Shown here: positions 10,501 to 21,509 of the stretch, one piece after another
How positions within the stretch are numbered: position 1 is the stretch's first letter
Layout: every line of letters starts with the position of its first letter
Assembly (NCBI GenBank): GCA_037953625.1
Contig: CM075651.1
Coordinates: forward strand, 66,636,501 to 66,700,500
Origin: Crotalaria pallida
Taxonomy: Eukaryota > Streptophyta > Magnoliopsida > Fabales > Fabaceae
Direction: 5' to 3'
DNA: 64,000 nt
Made by a program: the position numbers and the translations under genes
Notes under the pieces: model-generated
The model's input: only the letters and a program-made list of their open reading frames with translations
Database searches by the model: none
Told to the model about the DNA's origin: nothing

Positions 10501-11392
10501 TCCGACTAGGTTGGGTGGATGACCGAGGAGATGTAGACGTGAGTGATAACTGAGAACGAAATGAGTACCCCGATGATATTTTGTAAGAAGAAATTATGAG
10601 TATGAGAAGGAAAAGGATTTGAGAAAGAAAGGATGTTTATGAGAAGTGAAATTAAGTGTGACGAGATAATGAAAGATAAGAGTAACAATGATAAGACTGA
10701 TAATAATGTGATAACATACTTGATTGTGGTGTGCTTGTATGTTTAATTATGTGTTTGTTTGGTCCTATTATCTTGCCTATCGTAATCCCACACCGTCGAC
10801 GATGAGTCGTTCGGATCGCTTACTCTCTCCTGTTCGTTGGCATATCGGTGTTGCTGGTATCTCAACGGGCAGACGGAACATCTCGTGGAGATCACCACTC
10901 TAAATGAATGGGAGCTGGAGATTAACATCAACAGGAGAGCAAGGACAGAAGTGACTACACTCTCGGGGACGAGGAAAGGGCGCAACAAGAAAGGGAAGCT
11001 TCATCCGGTTATCTTCATCAGAGTAACGCAGCGGAAACGATAGTAGTAGATTTAGTTTAAGTTATAAAGTGTGTTTTGAGTCAAGGATTACCAAGCAATG
11101 TGCCACTTATGCAATATAGCTAAATTTAAATCCTTGTAAAGTGCTTTACTTGGGAAGGGAGGTCGATGTAAACTTTTGAAATCCATTATGAGTATTAATG
11201 TCCTTGAAACTAAATTATTTTATGAAGAGAAAAGTTTTATGAAAGGGACTGTTTTAGTAACACTCGATTTTCAACAAAAGAACTTTTAGATACATCAGGG
11301 ACTTTTCAGCAATGTGTTACAAAAAAAAAATTTGGCCTCATTTTTGGCAACTTTCAGTTAATTGTTTTGAGTACGAAAATCGGGCTATTACA
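7570..11392 (+). mobile_element. 3' part of a ~6 kb Ty3-type LTR (copy 1)
   Basis: It matches, in reverse orientation, the LTR 45576-60835. Shared landmarks are the 'gctcctttgtttttg' and 'gagcttgctcctcc' block (9445-9500 versus 57030-57090), the 'ggactgggtc' plus 'aatgtcgtggtaagttctgc' block (10260-10292 versus 56090-56125), and 'acagtgagagggactggag', 'acacggtaaaggtcctgtac' (10335-10500 versus 46600-46790). It ends ...CGGGCTATTACA at 11392. The first ~2 kb of the LTR, including its TATA region, are missing. No protein-coding content is convincing. Confidence 0.75.
9530..9880 (+). repeat. Degenerate ~25-30 bp minisatellite in LTR copy 1
   Basis: Units of the type 'tttttgaaaagatttttgaaaa' or 'gaagtttttgaaaag' recur over 350 bp. 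The other copy of this LTR has the complementary array at 56500-57010, so the repeat is a family feature. Confidence 0.7.
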
Positions 11393-11905
11393 ATCATATT
11401 ATACCCCCAAAATATATCAAGTGTAACAAGTCCATTAATACCAAATAGGTATAATTATGAAACTGAATTCCTCTTATGATACCCTTTTTCCAAAATATGT
11501 ATCATATAAATTCTATTAAAAATAGAAATGTTATAGAGCTGGTCACTGGTCCTTTGTCCAATATCCTTCTGGTCGGATCCTCGATATTTGCACAACGGGT
11601 TCCCAACCCACACTTTCTACACTCTGAATGCCCTAAGAGACATCTCCCTTTACAGATTTTTGTGCAAGCTATATGCACGATCAACACCTAATAAGGGCAT
11701 GGGGGTTAGCTATACATATTCGCATAATCAAATGGGAATAAAACTAACATTCACAAGTCAACATGTAGCATATCGTGATGCATAATCATATGAGCACACC
11801 CGGTTAATCTTAATAATTCTTTCAATGCAGGTGGCATGATGCATGATTTCCTTCCACAACTGAGGCCTCTAAAGTCCATCTTGGACGTCCATCCAATACA
11901 TCTTT

Positions 11906-12571
11906 GTGTTCCCGGAACACCGACATTCGTTCCCAGAACGTAATGCCGAACCATACTTGGATAATAAGCTTCACTCCCAGAGTGTGCACCACGTTCCTAG
12001 AACGTGTAGCAAACCATACTTGGAATAATAAGCATCACTCTCGGAGTGTGCACCACGTTCTCAGAACGCATACGTTCCCAGAACGCATAAAAACCAGGTC
12101 CCGGACACTGGCCACATATCTATAATGTGTCATCAAGTAGGTTGCAAATCAATGTGTTCCCAGAACACTAACATACGTTCCCAGAACGTATAAAAACCAG
12201 GTCCCAGACACTGGCCACATATCTATAATGTGTCATCAAGTAGGTTATAATTTGGTACTCCCGGAGTACCCTCCTCATATTCCCAGAATATGATAAACGT
12301 TCCTACCAACCAAACGTCCATTCTATATGGATGCACAATCATTAAGGTTGGTTTTTATCTTTAATTCTATTATTATACCAATGTGTTCCCAGAACACTCA
12401 CATACGTTCCCAGAACGTATCGCAAACCATACTTGGAATAAAATCAAGCACCACTCCCGGAGTGTGCATCACGTTCCCAGAACGTATCCAAGAAATCATG
12501 TCCCAGACAATGGCCACATTCCCAGAATGTGTCATCAAGTAGGTTGCATCAGTTTGGTACTCCTAGAGTAC
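11906..12571. repeat. Array of ~20 hyphenated palindromes, LTR copy 1
   Basis: Palindromes with core TC-CCA-GA or TCC-C-GGA and changing arms: GTGTTCC/GGAACAC (11906), CGTTC/GAACG (11928, 12056, 12073), CACTC/GAGTG (11972, 12036, 12452), ACGTTC/GAACGT (11991, 12471), GTGTTC/GAACAC (12154, 12383), ATACGTTC/GAACGTAT (12173, 12402), GGTACTCC/GGAGTACC (12254), CATATTC/GAATATG (12276), CACATTC/GAATGTG (12515), GTACTC/GAGTAC (12557), and short GTCCC[AG]GAC at 12098, 12201 and 12500. Arms are 4-8 bp and always complementary within a unit. Confidence 0.95.
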
Positions 12572-12774
12572 AGGGTCATGTTCCCATTAATTCCATTATT
12601 ATGACTTAGAAAACACAACTTCTTAATGATATCTTGAGGTATGGCTTTACTCATAAAATTCACCTTTGAATTTAAATTTAACATATGCTCATAGACCTGG
12701 ATTGAGAGAATATAATCATTGGTATTAGCAACCCTTATTCAAAAACTTAACTTTTATTTTTAAGTTTCAGGTAC

Positions 12775-12804
12775 TAACCGGTTACATCATCACTTAACCG
12801 GTTA
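12775..12804. repeat. TAACCGGTTA pair 1 in Tekay LTR
   Basis: Perfect palindromes TAACCGGTTA at 12775-12784 and 12795-12804, 20 bp apart. The same pair stands at 19751-19760 and 19771-19780 in the other LTR. A second pair lies at 13154-13163 and 13175-13184 (the latter mutated to TAACCTGTTA; intact at 20151-20160). Confidence 0.9.
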
Positions 12805-13910
12805 GAATTACAGACCTGAATATAAAACCACTGATTTTCCAAGAATCTTTTCTTAAATTCTCTTCTCAATCCAATAACAAGGTCTTAGCATAACAGAATA
12901 CCTCAAGTTCAACACATAATATCATTCAAAAGTTCTAAGTCATAATCCAATTTTCATTTATGCATAATTTCCTCTTGAAATTATCCTTTGACATTAAGGT
13001 ATTAACTCATCACCTCCAATCTAAACCAAACAGTGCTCAAACACATAGTTTTAGATTGGTCTTTGTATGAAATTCTAGCTTAAACTTGAGTACAAATGGT
13101 ATGGACATTTAGCCAATTTCAGAAATTCATTTTCTTTGAAAATTGACAGTCTCTAACCGGTTACAGATTTCGACTAACCTGTTAGATTAGGCAGAAAATA
13201 CACTGAAAAGTGAGGTTTTGTATACCATTTTCTACCATACTCAAATTTAACCAATTTCATTCATAAATAGAGTTCACATACCTTAATACTAGTGTGTTCA
13301 ACCACAGAAACATATCTATATTGCATGCATTCAATATGGATACTCAAATTGCACATAATTGCACATATTTCAAAACTTAATGCATCAATTCACATAATAG
13401 CTAACTAAGTCATGAATCCAACATCAACATAGCTTGCATGCATCTAGATAACATTGCTCATAACAACAATTGAGCTCAGATTGGCCTCCAAGCCACTTAA
13501 CCATTTTAACGTTACTCATAACCAGGGAATTTGACATGCAAAACCAAATTAAGAATTGGGGAAAATGGTCAAATTGAATTCTCTGCAACATGCACTAGAG
13601 GTAGGAACAGATTTGAAACCAAAAGGGTTCGTGTGCTTACCAAAATCGAGCTTCAAAGTCAGCTCCAGAAACCAGAAGCTGAGGTTTGACAACATCAACA
13701 CCTCAACTTGGCAAGCTTCGTTCTCAAACTCCAGGAACTCTCAACTCACAAACTTTATATCAATACAAAGCCCTTGATGTGAGCTTTGTAACCGTGTATC
13801 ACTCATGTTCTAACTCTCAGAAACGAAGGAGAATCGCACCAGACGAATCAAGAACCCTAAAAACAGAGTTTCAACCCTTCTATCAGAAAATCAACCCAAA
13901 TTCATCAACA

Positions 13911-13925
13911 ATTCGGGTTTTTATA
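13911..13925 (-). promoter_or_regulatory. Candidate TATA box of Tekay LTR (copy 1)
   Basis: The minus strand reads TATAAAAACCCG (13925 downward). It lies 130-170 bp downstream, in the sense direction, of a TAACCGGTTA pair. The same box is at 21071-21078 in the other LTR. Confidence 0.5.
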
Positions 13926-14054
13926 GAGAAATCAGACTTGCATGCAAGGCGACACGCGTTCCTCAGCGTGATTTGAGTGGGATTCGTGGCGATTTCTGGA
14001 TTAATTGGGTGGTTACTCATCAAAATCCACTAACCCAGATTCTGAGTTCATCGT

Positions 14055-14086
14055 GTAACCGGTTACAAAGCCCTTCTAACCGGTTA
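14055..14086. repeat. TAACCGGTTA pair 3, upstream of the TATA box
   Basis: GTAACCGGTTAC (14055-14066) and TAACCGGTTA (14077-14086), 22 bp apart; counterparts are at 21208-21219 and 21230-21239. In the sense (minus) direction this pair precedes the TATA box. Confidence 0.9.
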
Positions 14087-14356
14087 CATGCTGATAAAAT
14101 TCAAAAATTAATAATTTAATTACTCTTTCTTCAAAAACTCTTTTAATATTGCAATTAGGTCCCAACCCAAGGACTAAATTACAATATTCACATTTTTGTA
14201 CAAAATAACCATATAAAAATATATCATATATTTTTATACATAAAAACACATAATGTACAAAAACTAAAACCTTTAAAACTAATATAAATCAATTATAAAT
14301 TAATTGTTATAATTAATTTCTCGGTTATTTGGGAGACAAAAATTAGGGGTGTTACA

Positions 14357-14400
14357 CTACTCCCCCACTTAAAAGGAATTTCGTCCCCGAAATTCATCTT
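14357..14400 (-). promoter_or_regulatory. Polypurine tract and 3' terminal motif of Tekay element
   Basis: On the minus strand GAATTTCGGGGACGAAATTC is followed by CTTTTAAGTGGGGGAGTAG and the LTR start TGTAACACCCC. This is the plus-strand priming site; the phrase is characteristic of Tekay/Del chromoviruses. Confidence 0.85.
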
Positions 14401-15757
14401 CTGAAATTTTCCGCTTTTCCAAAGTGTTTTTATACTAGAAACTTCATCTTGTTTCCAAAAATTCGTTCTTTAGGGTCCTCCCCCACTTAAAAGAGTTTCG
14501 ATATAATCCTTGTATTTTGAAACATTTCAAATAAAACCCTTCAGGAAAAACTTTCCAAACTAAACCACAAGGATTTTTCGTATAAAACTCTTATGTGAAA
14601 GAATTTCTTTTAAAAGAAATACTCTTTTGAATAATACACTTTTCAATCAACTTTTTGGAAAAACTTTTTGGGCTGTGCACTCTGATCTCTCGAGCACGAT
14701 CAAAGAAACATTTGTATGACTTTATTCCTTAATAATTTGAGACATTAGGGTGATCAGTCCTAATATTCAAACCATTAGTAACAAAATCATTCCTTTCAGA
14801 TATAATCTTTCGCAAGAAAGACCATACGACAGGTCTTTAAGTTAGATGAACTTAAAGATAGGGTAATTATCACTATCAGACTTAGTTAGATAGTCAAGTT
14901 CTAGAGACATTTCCGTTGGGGAGACAAAGATTTGTCCTATCCCGGTGGTTGTTAATCTCTCTAGCCATAACTGATCTTTCTATCTCTGTAGTGTCCACAG
15001 CGATTTATCACATCCAACTGTGATAAAGGTTTTGATCACAGAAAGATTGAAGTTGAACTTCCTACAGGATATTGATATTCTCAAACGATTAGATTAACGT
15101 AATCGAAAAAATTTAACTACGTTAACTCATATCAAAGGAAGAGATAGGCTTGGGTTGTTTACGTCAGGATTACACTCAACTCTCATCTCAGCCGGTGAAT
15201 TCTTCTCGTGCTGGATTCGCTTGCTGTCCAATCCTTTCTCACCTTTTCTTTCAAGACAATTCGGTGAACAATACTCCAGCTTCCTACAATCGGAATTTAC
15301 TATTCCCTTAGGTACATCACAACTAAACTCCAAGTGATGTGCCTCACATTATTACCTTCAGATGAACAAATGTTCCCTTCCCTATTTCCTCCTTAGTCAC
15401 TTTTCTTCAATCAAGGATTCCTTAACCTTGATATTTTCGTGGTTGATATTCTCCCATTTACTTTTTCCTCTTTCTCCAGTTGGGCCTGTATTTCATCATT
15501 CTTTCTCCTATTCTGAACTCAGACATTTCTGGCATGAATTTTATGTACTTTCCCATAGTCCTCATACATGCTTACCAACATCGAGAAATTCCTTCTTCCT
15601 TGATAATTGATAGCTAACTTGGGTTCGAACATAATCTACTCTTGAAGTTCATGCCTTTGGATTTCTCATCTAGGTTGTACCAGAAAACACTTCCTAAATC
15701 CCTTACTTCCATAATATATTTTCTAATATCCATAATCCCTGACTTTAATTTCAAAGA

Positions 15758-17531
15758 TTAAATCTCATTCGTTTCTTCATAGGAATCTAACTCCTCATTT
15801 CCTGGTTGAAATTCACGAATCCGATTCAAGAATTCGTTGGTGATTGGCAACATTCCCAATCTAATACTAGAGGGTTCCTCTTGGGTTTCCAGACTTAGGT
15901 CTCTGAATTCCTCAATCAGAATAGCCTCCTTGACCATCATTAAGCTCACATAAATAGTCTTTCAGCTCAAATCGTCTGCAACTACGTTTTCTATGCCAGG
16001 ATGATAATGGAGCTCAAAGCCATAATCTTTAAGAAACTCCATCCATCGCTTTTATTTTACATTCAACTCCTCCTCCTCTTATTGTCATTCATACTTTCGA
16101 ACTCCAAACTTGTTCATGAATCACAACCTTCTTATCTTAGTATCTATTGACTCCTTTGCATTATCCAGCTCAATTTTCTACCTTCTCCGATTGGAGTATC
16201 TCCCTAATTTTAACTCTTGATTAGTCCATAAATATTACGATTCAATCCTCTTAAATCATTTTCAATGATGAATCAAGGCATTAAGTTATTTTATCACACT
16301 AAATCCTTCCTTAAATTTTAGTTAGGTAATTGACATTGAGTTTGGATTGGAGGAAAATGTTTATTGATGCCAAAAGTTACTTCACAAGGACTTAAATTTT
16401 TATTTTAAACTTTCAGCTTCTAACCGGTTACAAGAAACTCTAACCGGTTATGAAGTATAGTTTTAGAAATAAAAACCAAAGAACTTTCAAAAACCATTTT
16501 CTTTACATCGTCCAATCCAACTCAAAATAGGATTTAATCATACTCTAATACCTTGATTCCAACTGAATTCATCACTGAAATGATTTAAATCATAATATAC
16601 TCACTTTTTTTCCATAATTCCTCTTGGACTAATCCTATTATATTGGGGTATAATCCATCACTGCCCCACCATAATTAAACAACATCCAATCATTTCATAC
16701 AATCAGTTGATCTTTCCAAGTCAACTTGATCATAGGCCATGCGATCCTAGAAAATCCCTCAATATTCTGGCGATAATATCCAACCAGCCCTAAGAAACTT
16801 CTCACCTCAGTCACAGTCTTAGGCTGTTCCTATTTCAACCCTAAACTTACCTTTGCTGGATCCATCGCAATTTCTTCTTTAAAGATCACATGCCTTGCGA
16901 ACGTAACTTCGCTCAACCAAAACTCATCTTTGGCGAGCTTAACACACCACTACTCTTCTTGCAGGATTCCCAACACAATCCCGAGATGTTCCTCATGTCC
17001 CTCCAGATTCTTAGAAGAAACCACAAACGAATCCAAATATAATCTAAAGGTCCCGTTCTTATAATCCATAAAAGAACAGGTGCATTAGTCAATCCGAACG
17101 ACATTATTTTCTACTCATAATGTCCGTATCGAGATCAAAATGCAGTCTGAAGTGTATCCCTGCCCCGAATCCTGATTTGGGGTTAATCCAATCGCCAATC
17201 AATCTTAGAAAACACTTAGACTCCTTTAATCTGATCCAACCAAAACCTTTTAGCACTTTTCTCCGTGTTTCCCCCATGTGACTATTTCCGATGGTACCAT
17301 ATTATAAAGGTAGTAGAGATAGAATCATTTTCAAGAATTAACTTGATTCCAAACTCTATCTCTTTACTCAAAGGTAAACCTGACATCATTTCTTGTAACC
17401 AGGATTTCTTTGACCCCCTTATTCCTTCACTGCTGCCCAGGAGCAACCACATGGGTCCATTGGGTTCCAGATTCGAAACTTGGGAATCCCAATACAGGGT
17501 TGTTCTATCGTCATTAATCATGATCACTTGA
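15758..17531 (-). pseudogene. Tekay pol remnant (PR-RT-RNase H)
   Basis: Read on the minus strand in shifting frames: LPLSKEIEFGIKLILEND with an APYR-like continuation (17400-17290, protease-RT junction), then D-T-L-Q-T-A-F and SRYGHYE before MSFGLTNAP (17160-17085, RT finger/palm), then DSFVVSSKNLEGHEEH (about 17035) and KDEFWLSEVTFARHVIF (about 16930-16880). Further down come HYHPG and NVVADDLS (about 16010-15970, RNase H end) and SSIRLGMLPITNEFLNRIRE (15880-15810, linker to integrase). Two stops fall within 17 codons just before MSFGL (a TGA and a TAG). No integrase core was found. A foreign LTR-like piece (16330-16700) sits inside. Confidence 0.75.
16330..16700 (-). repeat. Diverged LTR fragment inside the Tekay pol
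   Basis: The order of words (acttaaatttttattttaaa, ctttcagcttctaaccggtta, ctctaaccggtta, accttgattccaac, ccataattcctcttgga) parallels the LTR stretch 12740-12990. It carries its own TAACCGGTTA pair (16431-16440, 16441 region: 16441-16450). It is clearly more diverged from both LTRs than they are from each other, so it predates them in this element or was acquired from a relative. Confidence 0.6.
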
Positions 17532-18159
17532 TCCTTTGGCTCCCCAAACCGTGCTTACGATCAAATGTAATCATGACATAGGTAGATAGACAAAGTCTAA
17601 TACCTTAATAGAACGATTCAGACATACCTTGGAAACAACTACAAGAAGATTTGTAGGAGTCTCCACTTTGAGGTAACGGATTGGGTAAGGCATAGAGCAA
17701 CTTTGATCACTACCCTTATCCAAAAGGAACAAAAGAAAGGATAGCTTTAGAGTTTAACAAACTCAACAAGGTTGATCTTTAAGAAGATAACTGCCCTACA
17801 CTCGGTCTGAAAAGTTGATTAACTTTAACATGAGTGAGGGTAAACATTCCTCCTCCGAGTCAAGGACTTAACTACAACTCCTTAAGATTTCCTTATCACT
17901 GGTTCTATAAGAACTGATAAACCAACACTATGGTTTTGGGTTTACAACATGTCTAAAGAGAAGCATACGACTATCATACTTCTACTTAGACTTCATAGAA
18001 CACTTCTTAATAGCAGAATAAGCTACTTATCTAGAGCCATTATACATACCCTTAGCTCCAGTTTGGATGTATATGAAAGCATACTTCCCAGGGAACATTG
18101 CAGATATCAATGACCAGCGTATAGGACCACACACCCAAGGACCAAAAGTCAGGACCATT

Positions 18160-18171
18160 GCTCTGATACCA
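18160..18171 (-). promoter_or_regulatory. Primer binding site, initiator-Met tRNA type
   Basis: The minus strand reads TGGTATCAGAGC, complementary to the 3' end of plant initiator methionine tRNA. It begins 6 bases inside the LTR end at 18178, and it fixes the orientation of the element. Confidence 0.9.
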
Positions 18172-18177
18172 TAAAAA

Positions 18178-21100
18178 TGTAACACTCCTTGTATATCATC
18201 TTACTTTATAAGAAAAGTAATAAGTTTATGAATACTTGAACTTGTTATCGTTGGAAAAAGATCTGAAAATAAGAATTTTCCCTTACCTTGAAAATTCCTT
18301 TTCACAAACACTTGATTAATAATGAGGTTGACTAACAAAATCAGAGTTTGCGGAAACATAGTAAAATCATCATATTATACCCCCAAAATATATCAAGTGT
18401 AACAAGTCCATTAATACCAAATAGGTATAATTATGAAACTGAATTCCTCTTATGATACCCTTTTTCCAAAATATGTATCATATAAATTCTATTAAAAATA
18501 GAAATGTTATAGAGCTGGTCACTGGTCCTTTGTCCAACATCCTTCTGGTCGAATCCTCGATATCTACACAACGGGTTCCCAACCCACACTTTCTACACTT
18601 TGCATGCCCTAAGAGACATCTCCCTTTACAGATTTTTGTGCAAGCTATATGCACGATCAACACCTAATAAGGGCATGGGGGTTAGCTATACATATTCAAA
18701 TAATCAAATGGGAATAAAACTAACATCCACAAGTCAACATGTAGCAAATCATGATGCATAATCATATGAGCACACCCGGTTAATCTTAATAATTCTTTCA
18801 ATGCAGGTGGCATGATGCATGATTTCCTTCCACAACTGAGGCCTCTAAAGTCCATCTTGGACGTCCATCCAATACATCTTTGTGTTCCCGGAACACCGAC
18901 ATTCGTTCCCAGAACGTAATGTCGAACCATACTTGGATAATAAGCATCACTCCCAGAGTGTGCACCACGTTCCCAGAACGTGTAGCAAACCATACTTGGA
19001 ATAATAAGCATCACTCCCAGGGTGTGCACCACGTTCCCAGAACGCATACGTTCCCAGAACGCATAAAAACCAGGTCCCGGACACTGGCCACATATCTATA
19101 ATGTGCCATCAAGTAGGTTGCAAATCAATGTGTTCCCAGAACACTAACATACGTTCCCAGAACGTATAAAAACCAGGTCCCAGACACTGGCCACATATCT
19201 ATAATGTGTCATCAAGTAGGTTAAAATTTGGTACTCCCGGAGTACCCTCCTCATATTCCCAGAATATGATAAACGTTCCTACCAACCAAACTTCCATTCT
19301 ATATGGATGCACAATCATTAAGGTTGGTTTTTATCTTTAATTCTATTATTATACCAATGTGTTCCCAGAACACTCACATACGTTCCCAGAACGTATCGCA
19401 AACCATACTTGGAATAAAATCAAGCACCACTCCCGGAGTGTGCATCACGTTCCCAGAACGTATCCAAGAAATCATGTCCCAGACAATGGCCACATTCCCA
19501 GAATGTGTCATCAAGTAGGTTGCATCAGTTTGGTACTCCTAGAGTACAGGGTCATGTTCCCATTAATTCCATTATTATGACTTAGAAAACACAACTTCTG
19601 AATGATATCTTGAGGTATGGCTTTACTCATAAAATTCACCTTTGAATTTAAATTTAACATATGCTCATAGACCTGGATTGAGAGAATATAATCATTGGTA
19701 TTAGCAACTCTTATTCAAAAACTTAACTTTTATTTTTAAGTTTCAGGTACTAACCGGTTACATCATCACTTAACCGGTTAGAATTACATACCTGAATATA
19801 AAACCACTGATTTTCCAAGAATCTTTTCTTAAATTCTCTTCTCAATCCAATAACAAGGTCTTAGCATAACAGAATACCTCAAGTTCAACACATAATATCA
19901 TTCAAAAGTTCTAAGTCATAATCCAATTTTCATTTATGCATAATTTCCTCTTGAAATTATCCTTTGACATTAAGGTATTAACTCATCACCTCCAATCTAA
20001 ACCAAATAGTGCTCAAACACATAGTTTTAGATTGGTCTTTGTATGAAATTCTAGCTTAAACTTGAGTACAAATGGTATGGACATTTAGCCAATTTCAGAA
20101 ATTCATTTTCTTTGAAAATTGACAGTCTCTAACCGGTTACAGATTTCGACTAACCGGTTAGATTAGGCAGAAAATACACTGAAAAGTGAGGTTTTGTATA
20201 CCATTTTCTACCATACTCAAATTTAACCAATTTCATTCATAAATAGAGTTCACATACCTTAATACTAGTGTGTTCAACCACAGAAACATATCTATATTGC
20301 ATGCATTCAATATGGATACTCAAATTGCACATAATTGCACATATTTCACAACTTAATGCATCAATTCACATAATAGCTAACTAAGTCATGAATCCAACAT
20401 CAACATAGCTTGCATGCATCTAGATAACATTGCTCATAACAACAATTGAGCTCAGATTGGCCTCCAAGCCACTTAACCATTTTAACTTATGCCCTTTGAG
20501 TCTCTTGGTGACTCATCCTATATTCTACCACAATTTATTCTCATTCTATCAAATAGTAAGCTTCCCCCTTACCTCTAAATTGTGCTTGATCCAAAACATT
20601 GCAAAGAGAAAGGCTCCAACACAGGTTTCCATTAAATCCACTCCATGCTGATAGAGTTAGACAGGGTACCAAAACCAGGGAATTTGACATGCAAAACCAA
20701 ATTAAGAATTGGGGAAAATGGTCAAATTGAATTCTCTGCAACATGCACTAGAGGTAGGAACAGATTTGAAACCAAAAGGGTTCGTGTGCTTACCAAAATC
20801 GAGCTTCAAAGTCAGCTCCAGAAACCAGAAGCTGAGATTTGACAGCATCAACACCTCAACTTGGCAAGCTTCGTTCTCAAACTCCAGGAACTCTCAACTC
20901 ACAAACTTTATATCAATACAAAGCCCTTGATGTGAGCTTTGTAACCGTGTATCACTCATGTTCTAACTCTCAGAAACGAAGGAGAATTGCACCAGACGAA
21001 TCAAGAACCCTAAAAACAGAGTTTCAACCCTTCTATCAGAAAATCAACCCAAATTCATCAACAATTCGGGTTTTTATAGAGAAATCAGACTTGCATGCAA

Positions 21101-21509
21101 GGCGACACGCGTTCCTCAGCGTGATTTGAGTGGGATTTGTGGCGATTTCTGGATTAATTGGGTGATTACTCATCAAAATCCACTAACCCAGATTCTGAGT
21201 TCATCGTGTAACCGGTTACAAAGCCCTTCTAACCGGTTACATGCTGATAAAATTCAAAAATTAATAATTTAATTACTCTTTCTTCAAAAACTCTTTTAAT
21301 ATTGCAATTAGGTCCCAACCCAAGGACTAAATTACAATATTCACATTTTTGTACAAAATAACCATATAAAAATATATCCTATATTTTTATACATAAAAAC
21401 ACATAATGTACAAAAACTAAAACCTTTAAAACTAATATAAATCAATTATAAATTAATTGTTATAATTAATTTCTCGGTTATTTGGGAGATGAAAATTAGG
21501 GGTGTTACA
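18178..21509 (-). repeat. 5' LTR of the Tekay element (complete, 3332 bp)
   Basis: Termini TGTAACACTCC (left) and ...AGGGGTGTTACA (right) form an inverted repeat. It contains the palindrome array 18882-19547, three TAACCGGTTA pairs and a TATA box at 21071-21078 (minus). It is complete where the other LTR has lost its end and about 175 bp around 20488-20674. Confidence 0.9.
18882..19547. repeat. Array of hyphenated palindromes, LTR copy 2
   Basis: Same array as 11906-12571 with a constant offset of 6976 bp. Differences between copies fall largely in the central core (for example CTA versus CCA at 11991/18967, TCA versus CCA at 12056/19032), while the arms stay paired. Confidence 0.95.

Larger units (their letters stand above)
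11393..14356 (-). repeat. 3' LTR of the Tekay element (truncated)
   Basis: Near-identical to 18369-21509 (roughly 1-1.5% substitutions by eye). It lacks the last 195 bp of the LTR (18178-18368 in the other copy) and has a net deletion of about 175 bp at 13510, relative to 20488-20674. It starts TGTAACACCCC on the minus strand at 14356. Confidence 0.9.
11393..21509 (-). mobile_element. Ty3 Tekay-type chromovirus, degenerate internal region
   Basis: Two long LTRs (11393-14356, 18178-21509) flank a 3.8 kb internal region. On the minus strand the 5' LTR is followed by the PBS TGGTATCAGAGC (18171-18160), and the 3' LTR is preceded by GAATTTCGGGGACGAAATTC and the PPT AAGTGGGGGAGTAG, the standard end of Tekay/Del elements. 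Broken PR-RT-RNase H pieces are readable at 17531-15758; gag is absent. The 3' LTR lacks its last ~195 bp, where the neighbouring LTR copy begins, so no TSD can be read; the base following the intact end at 21509 starts TATTC. Confidence 0.85.

Noticed and set aside
11906..12571. CRISPR-like array of short repeats
   Set aside because: The units are palindromes without constant spacers, and the setting is a plant LTR with no cas genes; spacing is irregular.
11400..21509. Tandem segmental duplication of a host locus
   Set aside because: The two ~3 kb copies are LTRs: TG...CA ends, PBS next to one and PPT next to the other.
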